52,037 bases of DNA from Flavobacterium gawalongense (GCF_007097265.1 NZ_VJZP01000030.1:1-52037), one strand, 5' to 3'; shown: positions 28,326-37,880, counted from the stretch's first letter. Notes: generated by a model from the sequence alone, not told the origin. Translations and numbers: made by a program.

Positions 28326-29345
28326 ATGTTAAAAAAACTTTTATTATTCTCTTTATTTTCAGTTTGCGCTGTGTCTTACAGTCAAATAGGAGGAAAGTAT
28401 ACCTATCAGTTTTTGAACTTGGTTACTTCGCCAAGACAAGCCGCTTTAGGAGGAAAAACGGTTACAATTTATGACGATGATGTGAATCAGGTCAATTTTA
28501 ATCCAGCAACATTAAATGCGGATATGGATAATCATCTGGCATTAAATTATGGAAGTTATTTCAAAGAAGTGACTTATGGAACGGCTTCTTATGCTTACAC
28601 CTATGACCGCCATTTGCAAACTTTTCAGGCTGGTGTAAATTATGTGAACTATGGTAATTTTGAAGGCTATGACGAAAATGGTCAGCCAACTTCAGAATTC
28701 ACCGGAAGCGAAATTGCCCTTTCTTTAGGTTATGCGTACAATATTCCTAACACCACTATTCATTTAGGTGCGAATGCTAAATTGATTTCTTCTACCTTAG
28801 AAAGTTATAGTTCTTTTGGCGGAGCGATTGACATAGGCGCTCTTTTTATAGACGAAAGAAACGATGTGAATTGGGGCTTGGCAATACGAAATATAGGAAC
28901 TCAATTTACGACCTACAATGGTACAAACGAAAAACTACCCCTTGAAATTATAGCAGGAGTTTCACAAGAATTAGAAAATGTACCGATTCGTTGGCATCTA
29001 ACACTGGAAAATTTACAACAATGGAATATTGCTTTTTCTAATCCTGAAAGAGCTCAATCTTCAATTGATGGAAGTTCTACTGACGAAAAAGTATCAGTAA
29101 TAAATAATGCCTTGCGCCATGTAATTATGGGAGCAGAGCTTTTTCCTAAAAAATCGTTTAATATTCGATTAGGTTATAATTTTCGAAGAGCAGAAGAATT
29201 ACGACTTTTGGAACAACGCAATTTTTCGGGAGTCTCTTTAGGTTTTGGATTAAAAATGAATAAATTAAAATTCAATTATTCGTATTCCCGATATACATTA
29301 GCGGGAAATACGAGCTTATTTGGTTTAACTATTAACTTACAATAA
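28326..29345 (+). CDS. porQ: Type IX secretion system protein PorQ
   Basis: This 339-residue outer-membrane beta-barrel-like protein has a signal peptide (MLKKLLLFSLFSVCAVSYSQ). It shows the PorQ hallmarks: a GGKYTYQFLNL start, SPRQAALGGK, and FNPATLN near residue 58. PorQ partners PorU/PorV/PorZ in the attachment complex that handles cargo of the Bacteroidota type IX secretion system. It is followed at once by cmk. The presence of this system fits gliding or secreting flavobacteria. A weak promoter box (TATCTTCG, about 28282) lies upstream. Confidence 0.88.
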   Translation: MLKKLLLFSLFSVCAVSYSQIGGKYTYQFLNLVTSPRQAALGGKTVTIYDDDVNQVNFNPATLNADMDNHLALNYGSYFKEVTYGTASYAYTYDRHLQTFQAGVNYVNYGNFEGYDENGQPTSEFTGSEIALSLGYAYNIPNTTIHLGANAKLISSTLESYSSFGGAIDIGALFIDERNDVNWGLAIRNIGTQFTTYNGTNEKLPLEIIAGVSQELENVPIRWHLTLENLQQWNIAFSNPERAQSSIDGSSTDEKVSVINNALRHVIMGAELFPKKSFNIRLGYNFRRAEELRLLEQRNFSGVSLGFGLKMNKLKFNYSYSRYTLAGNTSLFGLTINLQ

Positions 29346-29352
29346 TATTATT

Positions 29353-30048
29353 TTGGATAAAAAAATTACCATAGCAATTGACGGGTTTTCATCCACAGGG
29401 AAAAGCACTTTAGCAAAACAACTTGCAAAGCACTTGGGTTATGTATATGTCGATACAGGAGCAATGTATCGCGCTGTTACATTTTTTGCGATGCAAAATG
29501 GATATATAAATATTGATTCTTTTGATAAAGAAACATTAATTAACAGTTTGCCAAGTATAAAATTGCAATTCAAATTCAATGCTGATTTTGGTTTTGCTGA
29601 AATGTATTTGAATGATATTAATGTTGAAACCGAAATAAGAACTATTGAAGTTTCTAATTTTGTGAGCAAAGTGGCTGAAATATCCGAAGTTCGCGCCAAA
29701 TTAGTGGAACAGCAAAAAGAAATGGGAAAAGACAAGGGGATTGTCATGGACGGAAGAGATATTGGTACCGTGGTTTTTCCGGATGCAGAACTTAAAATAT
29801 TCATGACAGCAGGGGCAGATACCCGAGCGCAAAGACGTTTTGATGAATTACAGGAAAAAGGAGATTCAGTTACGTATGAAGAAGTATTAAAAAATGTAGA
29901 AGAACGCGATTATATTGATACGCACCGAAAAGATTCGCCTTTGGTGATGGCTGAAGATGCTATTGAAATAGATAATTCTCACCTTACTCGTGAAGAACAA
30001 TTTAAGGTTGTTTTAGATTTAGTTGATGAAGTTGTTAAAACACTTTAA
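29353..30048 (+). CDS. cmk: Cytidylate kinase
   Basis: The 231-residue enzyme phosphorylates CMP and dCMP. The P-loop is GFSSTGKST (10-18), and the family motifs YVDTGAMYRAVT and MDGRDIGTVVFPDA follow. The start codon appears to be TTG at 29353, eight bases after the porQ stop. No ATG lies before the conserved P-loop in frame. Close spacing implies co-transcription with porQ. Confidence 0.94.
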   Translation: MDKKITIAIDGFSSTGKSTLAKQLAKHLGYVYVDTGAMYRAVTFFAMQNGYINIDSFDKETLINSLPSIKLQFKFNADFGFAEMYLNDINVETEIRTIEVSNFVSKVAEISEVRAKLVEQQKEMGKDKGIVMDGRDIGTVVFPDAELKIFMTAGADTRAQRRFDELQEKGDSVTYEEVLKNVEERDYIDTHRKDSPLVMAEDAIEIDNSHLTREEQFKVVLDLVDEVVKTL

Positions 30049-30121
30049 TCTTTTGTAGATCTCTTTTTTAATATTAGATTTACGCCTTGTTAATTTTTAA
30101 AAATAAAAAACAATTCATTGT

Positions 30122-31378
30122 ATGGGAATTAAAAACAGGTTGGTATTAATGAACTTCCTTCAATTTTTCATTTGGGGTTCTTGGTTGCTAACTATTGGAG
30201 CGTATTGGTTTAATAACAAACATTGGTCTGGAACCGAGTTTGGAATCATATTTTCTACAATGGGTATTTCTTCTGTTTTTATGCCGGCTTTAACAGGAAT
30301 TATTTCGGATCGATTTATCAATGCCGAAAAATTATACGGATTGCTTCATTTTTTAGGAGCCGCTGCTTTATTTTACTTGCCTCAAGTAGATAATCCAACT
30401 ACATTTTTTTGGGTGATGCTAGTGAATATGTTTTTCTATATGCCAACCATTTCCTTATCTATAACGGTTGCTTATAATGCTTTAATTGCAAAAGAAATGG
30501 ATGTCGTAAAGGATTATCCTCCTATTAGAATCTGGGGAACTATAGGCTTTATCGCTGCACTTTGGGTGGTAAGTTTAACACATAATGAGATTTCTGCCAA
30601 TCAATTTTATATTGCTGGAGTAGTTTCGTTTCTATTAGGGATTTACGCATTCACACTTCCAAAATGTCCTCCGATGTGTAAGGGCGAAAAAAGCACTTCT
30701 TTTACGCAAGCTTTGGGATTGAATGCATTTGAATTGTTTAAGAAACGAAAATTTGCCGTTTTCTTTATTTTCTCGATGTTATTGGGTGCTGCTTTGCAAT
30801 TAACCAATGCGTATGGCGATACCTATATTCATGATTTTGCCAATGTTGACGCTTATAAAAATACGATTGCAGTGAAATATCCTGCTATAATCATGTCGAT
30901 TTCACAAGTTTCAGAAACACTGTTTATATTAGCTATTCCATTTTTTCTTAGAAAATTTGGAATTAAATATGTGATGTTATTCAGTATGCTGGCTTGGGTT
31001 TTACGTTTCGGATTGTTTGCCTTTGGAAACCCATCTGATGGATTGTGGATGATAATTATGTCTTGTATTGTATACGGAATGGCGTTTGATTTCTTTAATA
31101 TTTCAGGCTCTTTGTTTGTTGAAACACAAACAGATTCAAAAATTAGAGGAAGTGCTCAAGGATTATTTATGATGATGGTGAATGGTTTTGGAGCATTAAT
31201 AGGAAGTTTTACCAGTGGCTATATTATTCAAAAATATTTCACTTTGGCAGACGGAAGTAAGGAATGGCAGAATATTTGGATAACTTTTGCCAGTTATGCT
31301 TTGGTGCTGGCTATTATTTTTCCTTTTGTTTTCAAATATAAAAACGATGCAAAAGCATTAGAAAAATTCAGTCATTAA
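30122..31378 (+). CDS. NupG-like nucleoside:H+ symporter (MFS)
   Basis: The 418-residue protein has about 12 membrane segments and resembles the nucleoside:H+ symporter branch of the major facilitator superfamily. It starts with LMNFLQFFIWGSWL, has SRF-type loops such as GIISDRFINAEK, and ends with a conserved FDFFNISGSLFVE region. It follows cmk by 73 bases. A link to nucleoside salvage is plausible, since cytidylate kinase uses related substrates, but it is an inference. A palindrome at 31390 may end its transcript. Confidence 0.82.
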   Translation: MGIKNRLVLMNFLQFFIWGSWLLTIGAYWFNNKHWSGTEFGIIFSTMGISSVFMPALTGIISDRFINAEKLYGLLHFLGAAALFYLPQVDNPTTFFWVMLVNMFFYMPTISLSITVAYNALIAKEMDVVKDYPPIRIWGTIGFIAALWVVSLTHNEISANQFYIAGVVSFLLGIYAFTLPKCPPMCKGEKSTSFTQALGLNAFELFKKRKFAVFFIFSMLLGAALQLTNAYGDTYIHDFANVDAYKNTIAVKYPAIIMSISQVSETLFILAIPFFLRKFGIKYVMLFSMLAWVLRFGLFAFGNPSDGLWMIIMSCIVYGMAFDFFNISGSLFVETQTDSKIRGSAQGLFMMMVNGFGALIGSFTSGYIIQKYFTLADGSKEWQNIWITFASYALVLAIIFPFVFKYKNDAKALEKFSH

Positions 31379-31389
31379 ACGATAGTACT

Positions 31390-31418
31390 CTTTGTCAAAG
31401 TTCAAAACTTTGACAAAG
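31390..31418. repeat. Perfect 13-bp palindrome, possible terminator/dispersed repeat
   Basis: CTTTGTCAAAGTT and AACTTTGACAAAG (31390-31402 and 31406-31418) form a perfect stem with a 3-base loop, 12 bases after the nucleoside transporter stop. The sequence resembles a short dispersed repeat seen in flavobacterial spacers. It lacks a long T run. Confidence 0.55.
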
Positions 31419-31494
31419 ATGTTTTGTAGTTAGACGCGATCCGTTTTTAGAAATGTGTCACTTTTTTTATGTTAAAAAAACAATTAATACTCTT

Positions 31495-31566
31495 TAGTCC
31501 CCGATGGAGCCGATATCCTCGCAGCGTAGCGGAGAGATAAAGGCGAGAGCGGGAACTTTGTCTCCA
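31495..31566 (+). repeat. Dispersed structured repeat (AGYCCCGATGG...AGCGGGA type), copy 1
   Basis: The element begins AGTCCCCGATGGAGCCGATATCC, has GAGAGATA pairing back to the TATC-CTC region, and ends GCGAGAGCGGGA. It shares this frame with the minus-strand element at 33680-33784. Possibly it belongs to the flavo-1 RNA motif, but that could not be checked here. The 413-base gap holding it contains no gene, only this element, the palindrome at 31390 and the rpsA promoter. Confidence 0.6.
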
Positions 31567-31643
31567 AAAATGCCAAATAATTCGCTCCTGATTCTCAATC
31601 TATTATCTTTTTGTCTGTTCTCTATTATCTTGCTTGTAAAATT

Positions 31644-31673
31644 TTGCAGTTTAAGATAAATGTGTTATTTTTG
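31644..31673 (+). promoter_or_regulatory. rpsA promoter
   Basis: TTG (31644-31646), a 19-base spacer and TATTTTTG (31666-31673) match the Bacteroidota housekeeping pattern TTG-N19-TAnnTTTG exactly. The start codon is about 120 bases downstream, leaving a long leader that could host autoregulation by S1. Confidence 0.75.
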
Positions 31674-31792
31674 CAATCCTTTTGGTGAATAAGAGTTTCC
31701 TTTAGGGTTCAACTAATTATACAAACAACTTCTGTTGTTTTCTATCACATTAAGAAACTCGAGAGAATACAGAATACAAATTTTTAATCAGC

Positions 31793-33568
31793 ATGTCTGA
31801 ACAAGTAAAATCACAAGAAGAGTTTTTAGCAAATTTTAACTGGCACAATTTCGAAGAAGGTATTGATGCTGTTGATGAGAAAAACTTATTAGAATTCGAA
31901 GAACTAGTTTCAAAAACATTTATCGCTACTGATCAAGAAGAAGTGGTAGATGGTGTAGTTGTTAGAATTACAGATAGAGACGTTATCGTTGATATCAACG
32001 CAAAATCGGAAGGTGTTATTTCATTGAACGAATTCCGTTACAACCCAGCCTTAAAAGTAGGTGATACTGTTGAAGTATTAATTGACATCCGTGAGGATAA
32101 AACAGGTCAATTAGTATTATCTCACAGAAAAGCACGTACTATCAAATCATGGGATAGAGTTATTTCGGCTAACGAAACAGGAGAAATCGTTAATGGTTTT
32201 GTAAAATGCAGAACTAAAGGTGGTATGATCGTTGACGTTTTCGGAATTGAAGCTTTCTTACCAGGATCTCAAATTGATGTTAAACCAATTAGAGACTACG
32301 ATGTATATGTAAACAAAATGATGGAATTCAAAGTGGTAAAAATTAACCACGAATTCAAAAATGTTGTTGTTTCTCATAAAGCGCTTATTGAAGCGGATAT
32401 TGAAATCCAGAAAAAAGAAATCATCGGTCAATTACAAAAAGGACAAGTATTAGAAGGTGTTGTTAAAAACATTACTTCTTATGGTGTGTTTATTGACTTA
32501 GGTGGTGTTGATGGATTAATTCACATTACTGACCTTTCTTGGAGTAGAATTAACCACCCAAGTGAAGTGCTGGAATTAGACCAAAAATTAAATGTTGTAA
32601 TCCTTGATTTCGATGATGAGAAAACAAGAATTCAATTAGGATTGAAACAATTAAACGCTCACCCTTGGGATGCTCTAGATGCTAAATTAGCAATTGGAGA
32701 CAAAGTAAAAGGTAAAGTAGTTGTAATCGCTGATTACGGTGCTTTCATCGAAGTTGCTGAAGGTGTCGAAGGTTTAATCCACGTTTCTGAAATGTCTTGG
32801 TCTACTCATTTACGTTCTGCTCAAGATTTCGTAAAAGTAGGTGATGTTGTTGAAGCTGTTATCTTAACTTTAGATAGAGATGACCGTAAAATGTCATTAG
32901 GTATCAAACAATTGTCTCAAGATCCTTGGACTGATATCACTGCTAAATACCCAGTAGGTTCTAAACATACAGGTATCGTTAGAAACTTTACAAACTTTGG
33001 AATTTTCGTAGAATTAGAAGAAGGAATTGATGGATTGATTTACATCTCTGACTTATCTTGGACTAAGAAAATCAAACACCCATCTGAATTTGTAAACGTT
33101 GGTGAAAAACTTGACGTAGTAGTATTAGAATTAGATGTTGAAGGACGTAAATTATCTTTAGGTCACAAACAAACTACTGCTAATCCTTGGGATCAATACG
33201 AAGATTCTTTCGCAGTTGGAACTATCCACACAGGTGAAATTTCTGAAATCGTTGACAAAGGAGCTACTGTAGAATTCGGAGATGATATCGTTGCTTTCAT
33301 TCCTACACGTCACCTTGAAAAAGAAGACGGAAAGAAATTGAAAAAAGGTGATTCAGCTGATTTCAAAGTAATCGAATTCAACAAAGAATTCAAAAGAGTA
33401 GTTGCTTCTCATACTGCTATCTTCCGTGAAGAAGAAGAGAAAAATGCGAAAGCAGTTTCTGAAAATACTTCATCTGCATCTACAAATGCACCAGCTGCAA
33501 CTTTAGGTGATAACAATGATATGTTAGCTGCATTGAAAGCTAAAATGGAAAAATCAGAGAAAAAATAA
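31793..33568 (+). CDS. rpsA: 30S ribosomal protein S1
   Basis: This 591-residue protein contains six S1 RNA-binding domains, starting near residues 53, 131, 218, 303, 390 and 477. Repeats three to five are the most alike (GVFIDLGGVDGLIHITDLSW and its relatives). S1 brings mRNA to the 30S subunit, which matters in Bacteroidota where Shine-Dalgarno sites are rare. A good promoter and a long leader precede it and a strong terminator follows, so it forms its own transcript. Confidence 0.97.
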   Translation: MSEQVKSQEEFLANFNWHNFEEGIDAVDEKNLLEFEELVSKTFIATDQEEVVDGVVVRITDRDVIVDINAKSEGVISLNEFRYNPALKVGDTVEVLIDIREDKTGQLVLSHRKARTIKSWDRVISANETGEIVNGFVKCRTKGGMIVDVFGIEAFLPGSQIDVKPIRDYDVYVNKMMEFKVVKINHEFKNVVVSHKALIEADIEIQKKEIIGQLQKGQVLEGVVKNITSYGVFIDLGGVDGLIHITDLSWSRINHPSEVLELDQKLNVVILDFDDEKTRIQLGLKQLNAHPWDALDAKLAIGDKVKGKVVVIADYGAFIEVAEGVEGLIHVSEMSWSTHLRSAQDFVKVGDVVEAVILTLDRDDRKMSLGIKQLSQDPWTDITAKYPVGSKHTGIVRNFTNFGIFVELEEGIDGLIYISDLSWTKKIKHPSEFVNVGEKLDVVVLELDVEGRKLSLGHKQTTANPWDQYEDSFAVGTIHTGEISEIVDKGATVEFGDDIVAFIPTRHLEKEDGKKLKKGDSADFKVIEFNKEFKRVVASHTAIFREEEEKNAKAVSENTSSASTNAPAATLGDNNDMLAALKAKMEKSEKK

Positions 33569-33591
33569 TTTCTTTAATTTTTTGAATATAG

Positions 33592-33620
33592 AAAGCCCCG
33601 CAATTTTCGGGGCTTTTTTT
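33592..33620 (+). terminator. rpsA terminator
   Basis: AAAGCCCCG and CGGGGCTTT (33592-33600 and 33608-33616) form a perfect stem followed by T residues. Confidence 0.9.
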
Positions 33621-33679
33621 GCTTAAAACAGAACGGATTTGCTTTAGTTTTTTTGGAGCACAACATTTAGTTTCCAATA

Positions 33680-33784
33680 CACAATCCTCCCGCTGTACGC
33701 AGTATCTTTTTATTGCGAGAGCTATCTTGTAAAAACACATCTTTAATACTCGCAATAAAAAGGATACTTGCTGCCATCGGGGCT
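33680..33784 (-). repeat. Dispersed structured repeat, copy 2, with long internal hairpin
   Basis: Read on the minus strand it begins AGCCCCGATGGCAGCAAGTATCC and ends AGCGGGAGGATTGTGT, parallel to 31495-31566. Its middle holds a 19-bp hairpin (33701-33719 against 33749-33768, one bulge). It lies between the rpsA terminator and a truncated fasciclin gene. The rest of 33621-33918 shows no gene. Confidence 0.62.
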
Positions 33785-33918
33785 AATTAAAATTTCTGCG
33801 GTATCAACTTCTATTTAAAATTAAATTTATCCATTTGAAAACTAGTTGTTTATAAAATAATTTCGTTTTTTTTAAACCAAAAGTAATCTTAGTGCGTAAA
33901 TGCTTTTATATAACTTAA

Positions 33919-34368
33919 AAAAATAGATTTGTTGAGAATGCAGTAAATTCTAAAGATCACACTACGCTAGTTGCAGCTGTTAAAGCGGCAGGATTAGTAG
34001 AAACTTTACAAAGTAAAGGTCCATTCACCGTTTTTGCCCCAACAAATGCAGCGTTTGATAAATTGCCAGCTGGAACTGTAACCACATTATTAGAACCAGA
34101 AAACTTAAAAACATTGCAAACAATCCTTACGTATCATGTTGTAGCAGGAAAAATGAATACTTCTGATATAGTAAAAGCTATTAAAATGGGTAATGGAAAA
34201 GCTACAATGAAAACGGTTAGTGGTGGAACTTTGATGGCTTGGATGCAAGGAAAAGATTTATACATTACAGATGAGAATATGAATAAAGCTAAAGTAACAA
34301 TTGCTGATGTTAATCAATCAAATGGTGTGATTCACGTGATTGATGCTGTTGTATTGCCTAAACAATAA
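33919..34368 (+). pseudogene. 5'-truncated fasciclin-domain protein
   Basis: The frame encodes most of a fasciclin (FAS1) domain: ENAVNSKDHTTLVAAVKAAG, then GPFTVFAPTNAAFDKLPAG, and the C-terminal NGVIHVIDAVVLP. Secreted FAS1 proteins normally carry a signal peptide and a short lead before the ENAV segment. Here an in-frame TAA (33916-33918) lies just upstream, no ATG or GTG occurs, and the first usable codon (TTG at 34063) is inside the domain. The upstream DNA in other frames does not encode a signal peptide. The body is well conserved, so the loss looks recent. A non-standard start cannot be fully excluded. Confidence 0.7.
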
Positions 34369-34401
34369 TTTTTTGATAGAGGTTTGATTTTGTTAATTGA
34401 G

Positions 34402-34436
34402 AAAGTCTTGCATAATTAATTACAGGACTTTTTTTG
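34402..34436 (+). terminator. Terminator after the fasciclin remnant
   Basis: AAAGTCTTG and CAGGACTTT (34402-34410 and 34423-34431, one wobble) are followed by T residues. Confidence 0.7.
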
Positions 34437-34440
34437 TAAA

Positions 34441-34476
34441 AAAATCCCAATTCTGAATTCTAGAATTGGGATTTTT
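34441..34476. terminator. Bidirectional terminator upstream of the pheT stop
   Basis: AAAATCCCAATTCT and AGAATTGGGATTTTT form a long stem with A and T tails on both sides. It serves the converging fasciclin remnant and pheT. Confidence 0.8.
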
Positions 34477-34493
34477 AATTTTATAAAAAGAGA

Positions 34494-36914
34494 TTATCTT
34501 AAACTGGCTCCAAGCTCTGTTTCAAAATTATTTTGCAATTTACCCATGATTTTGTCAATTTGAGCATCAGTCAATGTTTTTGAATTGTCTTGAATGGTAA
34601 AGCTTAAGGCATATGATTTTTTGTCTTCAGGAAGATTTTTGCCTTCGTAAACATCGAATAAATTAATATCTTTCAATAGTGATTTCTCCGTTTGACGTGC
34701 AATATTGTAAATACTATCGTAAGTTACGTTTTGGTCAATTAGTAAAGCTAAATCTCTGCGAACTTCAGGATATTTAGGAATTTCAGTATATTTTATTTTG
34801 GTAGCAATCAATTTTAGAATCAAAGCCCAGTTAAAATCAGCAAAAAACACTTCTTGTTTTATTCCAAAATGTTTCAATATTGATTTTTTAACCACTCCTA
34901 ATTCAACCAATGTATCTTGACCAAAACCAATTGCAATTCCTTCAGAAAACACATCCGAAGTTACCGGTAAATTTTGTGTTTTTTGTATGCCTAATCTTGA
35001 AAGTATTCCAGTTACATATCCTTTGAATAAAAAGAAATCCGAAGGTTTTTGTGCGCTAGTCCAGCTTTCCTGATTTCTGTTCCCGGAAAGAAATAAAGTT
35101 AAATGTTTTTGTTCTTCATAACCAGAAGGAAAATTATGATATGATTTTCCAAATTCGAATAATTTTAAATCGGCGTTTTTACGATTGATATTATAAGAGA
35201 TAGCTTCTAATCCCGAAAATAATAATGATTGACGCATCGTTGCTAAATCAGCACTCAATGGATTAAGCATTGTAACATTATGTTCTGAATTCAATACATC
35301 AGAAAGTTGTACATAAGATGCCGTAGTCAATGAATTAGCCATCATTTCATGAAATCCTTGAGAATTTAATTGTGTGGCAATCGTATTTTGTATTTTATAA
35401 TCTTCGTTTCTGGGAGAATTGGAAACCGTTGCATTTAGTTTTTTCGAGAAATTAATGTTATTATATCCATAAACTCTCAAAATTTCCTCAATAACATCAA
35501 TTTCTCTTTGTACATCAACTCTGTATGCAGGAATTGTTAATCCCAATCCGGCATCCGAAACGCTGTTTACTTTGATATCCAATGAAACTAATATTTTCTT
35601 AATGGTGTCTTTTGGTAATTCCTGACCAATTATTTTGGCTACTTTACTAAAATTTAGAAACACCGTGAAATCTTCAATTTTCTTTGGATATACGTTAATT
35701 ACATCCGAAGTTATTTCCCCACCTGCCACTTCTTGAATCAATAAAGCGGCTCGCTTCAATGCGTATTCAGTAATAGTTGGATCAATTCCTCTTTCAAATC
35801 TAAAAGACGCATCGGTGTTCAATTGATGTCTTTTGGCAGTTTTACGAATACTTACAGGATTAAAGTAAGCACTTTCTAAGAAAATTGAATTCGTATTTTC
35901 TGAAACTCCAGATTTTTTCCCGCCAAAAACTCCTGCAATACATAATGGACCTTTTTCATCACAAATCATTAAATCTTCCTCGTGTAGCGTTCTTTCAACG
36001 TCATCAAGAGTTGTGAATTTGGTTCCTGCAGCAAGTGTTTTTACAATTATTTTTCCGTTGATTTTTGAAGCATCAAAAGCATGAAGCGGTTGACCTAATT
36101 CATGTAAAACATAATTGGTTACATCGATAATATTGTTTTTTGGATTTATTCCAATGGCTTTCAATCGGTTTTGCAACCAAGCTGGTGAAGGTTTTACTGT
36201 AATTCCAGAAATAGTAACTCCACAATATCTAGGAGCAAGTTTTGCCTCTTTGACATCGATATCAATCTTCAGTATTCTTTTATCGACTCTAAAATTACTT
36301 ACGGAAGGCGTAATCAATTCAACATTAATGCCACTTTGTAACATTCCCGCTCTCAAATCACGGGCTGTTCCCAGATGACTCATGGCATCGGCACGATTAG
36401 GTGTCAACCCAATTTCGAAAACTTCGTCGTTCTCAATATTGAAAACTGTTGCAGCAGAAGTTCCCGCTACTAAAGCATCGTCCAGTATCATAATCCCATC
36501 GTGGCTTTCGCCAAGACCTAACTCATCTTCAGCACAAATCATTCCGTGACTTTCCTGTCCTCGTATTTTACCTTTTTTTATCGAAAATGCTATACCTTCT
36601 TTATCATATAATGTAGTACCGATTGTGGCAACTGGAACTTTTTGTCCCGCAGCGACATTACTGGCGCCACAAACAATTTGCACAGGAACACCATCGCCTA
36701 AATCTACGGTAGTTATTTTGAGCCTGTCAGCATCCGGATGCGGAATGCAGGTAAGAACATGTCCCACAACAATGCCTTCTAATCCGCCTTTTACCGATTG
36801 GTATTTTTCAACAATTTCTACTTCCAGACCTAAATCTGTTAGCAATGCTGCTGTTTCTTCGGATTTCCAGTCTATTTTAATGAATTGTTTTAACCAGTTG
36901 TAAGATATTTTCAT
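34494..36914 (-). CDS. pheT: Phenylalanine-tRNA ligase beta subunit
   Basis: The 806-residue protein is the beta chain of the alpha2-beta2 phenylalanyl-tRNA synthetase. An N-terminal tRNA-binding (EMAP-like) domain spans about 40-150 (GHVLTCIPHPDADRLK), followed by B3/B4 editing (about 215-390) and B5 (about 400-470). The synthetase-like core comes next, and the FDX-ACB domain fills the last 95 residues (PEVRRDLALLID). PheS is not adjacent in the window. It is of full length. Confidence 0.96.
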   Translation of the reverse strand: MKISYNWLKQFIKIDWKSEETAALLTDLGLEVEIVEKYQSVKGGLEGIVVGHVLTCIPHPDADRLKITTVDLGDGVPVQIVCGASNVAAGQKVPVATIGTTLYDKEGIAFSIKKGKIRGQESHGMICAEDELGLGESHDGIMILDDALVAGTSAATVFNIENDEVFEIGLTPNRADAMSHLGTARDLRAGMLQSGINVELITPSVSNFRVDKRILKIDIDVKEAKLAPRYCGVTISGITVKPSPAWLQNRLKAIGINPKNNIIDVTNYVLHELGQPLHAFDASKINGKIIVKTLAAGTKFTTLDDVERTLHEEDLMICDEKGPLCIAGVFGGKKSGVSENTNSIFLESAYFNPVSIRKTAKRHQLNTDASFRFERGIDPTITEYALKRAALLIQEVAGGEITSDVINVYPKKIEDFTVFLNFSKVAKIIGQELPKDTIKKILVSLDIKVNSVSDAGLGLTIPAYRVDVQREIDVIEEILRVYGYNNINFSKKLNATVSNSPRNEDYKIQNTIATQLNSQGFHEMMANSLTTASYVQLSDVLNSEHNVTMLNPLSADLATMRQSLLFSGLEAISYNINRKNADLKLFEFGKSYHNFPSGYEEQKHLTLFLSGNRNQESWTSAQKPSDFFLFKGYVTGILSRLGIQKTQNLPVTSDVFSEGIAIGFGQDTLVELGVVKKSILKHFGIKQEVFFADFNWALILKLIATKIKYTEIPKYPEVRRDLALLIDQNVTYDSIYNIARQTEKSLLKDINLFDVYEGKNLPEDKKSYALSFTIQDNSKTLTDAQIDKIMGKLQNNFETELGASLR

Positions 36915-37016
36915 CTGTCAATTTTAATAAGATTGCAAATATAATCAATGTTTCTTGAGGTTCAAAGTTAGTAGGGAACAAAGTTTTAAAACCTTATTCT
37001 ATTTTTCGGCGCCATT

Positions 37017-37880
37017 TTAAATCAATTCCTCCACATGTTTTTTTATGTTTTCGGCAATTTTATGAATCGGTAAATCATTTTCATCAGTTCCAAAAGGATC
37101 TTCGATTTCCTCAGCAATTAACTCTAAACTAGCCAAAACATAAAAAATAAAAACTACAACCGGCGCCACATAATAACCCAAGCTGAAAGAATAGCCAAAA
37201 GGTAAAGTCATCACATAAAAGAAAATAAATTTTTTCAAAAAAGCACTGTAAGAGTAGGGAATAGGCGTGTTTTTAATTCTTTCACAAGCACCGCAAATTT
37301 CAGTAAAGGATAATACTTCGGCATTTAAAATAATCAATTGATCACCTGTTATTTTTTTTGAAGTATATAAATCATTTATTTTTTGAAATAGCATTTTTGC
37401 TATTTGATTGGGTTTGTGCTTGTGATGGTCAATTTCTAAATCCACATCATCAAATAATTGTTTACTGGTATCGGTATCATTCAAATGTTTATGTAAAATG
37501 GATGCATAACACGGAATCATTTTTCGGAAATAATTGCGGTCTTTTTCATCCTGCAATATTACTGACAATTTGAGGGCAAAATTCCTGCTGTTGTTGACTA
37601 AAGCACCCCACATTTTACGCCCTTCCCACCAACGGTCATAAGCAGTATTGGTTCTGAAAACTAATAATAATGAAATCACAAAACCCAACATTCCGTGCAT
37701 GATGGTAATATTCTTCACATAGCTATTGTCTGCTAATTGCCAATATTCGACTTCTAAATAGCCTATAATTCCGGAATAGGCGCCTATGGCAAGCATGATT
37801 GGAAACAATGTTCTGAATGTATCCGCTTTATGAAAACGAAAGATAAAAGTAAACCAGTCTTTTGTATTGTATGAAATCAT
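37017..37880 (-). CDS. Bestrophin-family (UPF0187) anion channel
   Basis: The 287-residue membrane protein belongs to the bacterial bestrophin homologues. It shows the N-terminal DWFTFIFRFHKADTFR, a pore-lining helix with VFRTNTAYDRWWEGRKMWG, and a terminal IEDPFGTDENDLP calcium-clasp-like motif. These proteins form pentameric ion channels; the ion selectivity of this one is unknown. It lies about 30 bases after the TolC-like gene on the same strand and may be co-transcribed with the efflux genes. Confidence 0.85.
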   Translation of the reverse strand: MISYNTKDWFTFIFRFHKADTFRTLFPIMLAIGAYSGIIGYLEVEYWQLADNSYVKNITIMHGMLGFVISLLLVFRTNTAYDRWWEGRKMWGALVNNSRNFALKLSVILQDEKDRNYFRKMIPCYASILHKHLNDTDTSKQLFDDVDLEIDHHKHKPNQIAKMLFQKINDLYTSKKITGDQLIILNAEVLSFTEICGACERIKNTPIPYSYSAFLKKFIFFYVMTLPFGYSFSLGYYVAPVVVFIFYVLASLELIAEEIEDPFGTDENDLPIHKIAENIKKHVEELI

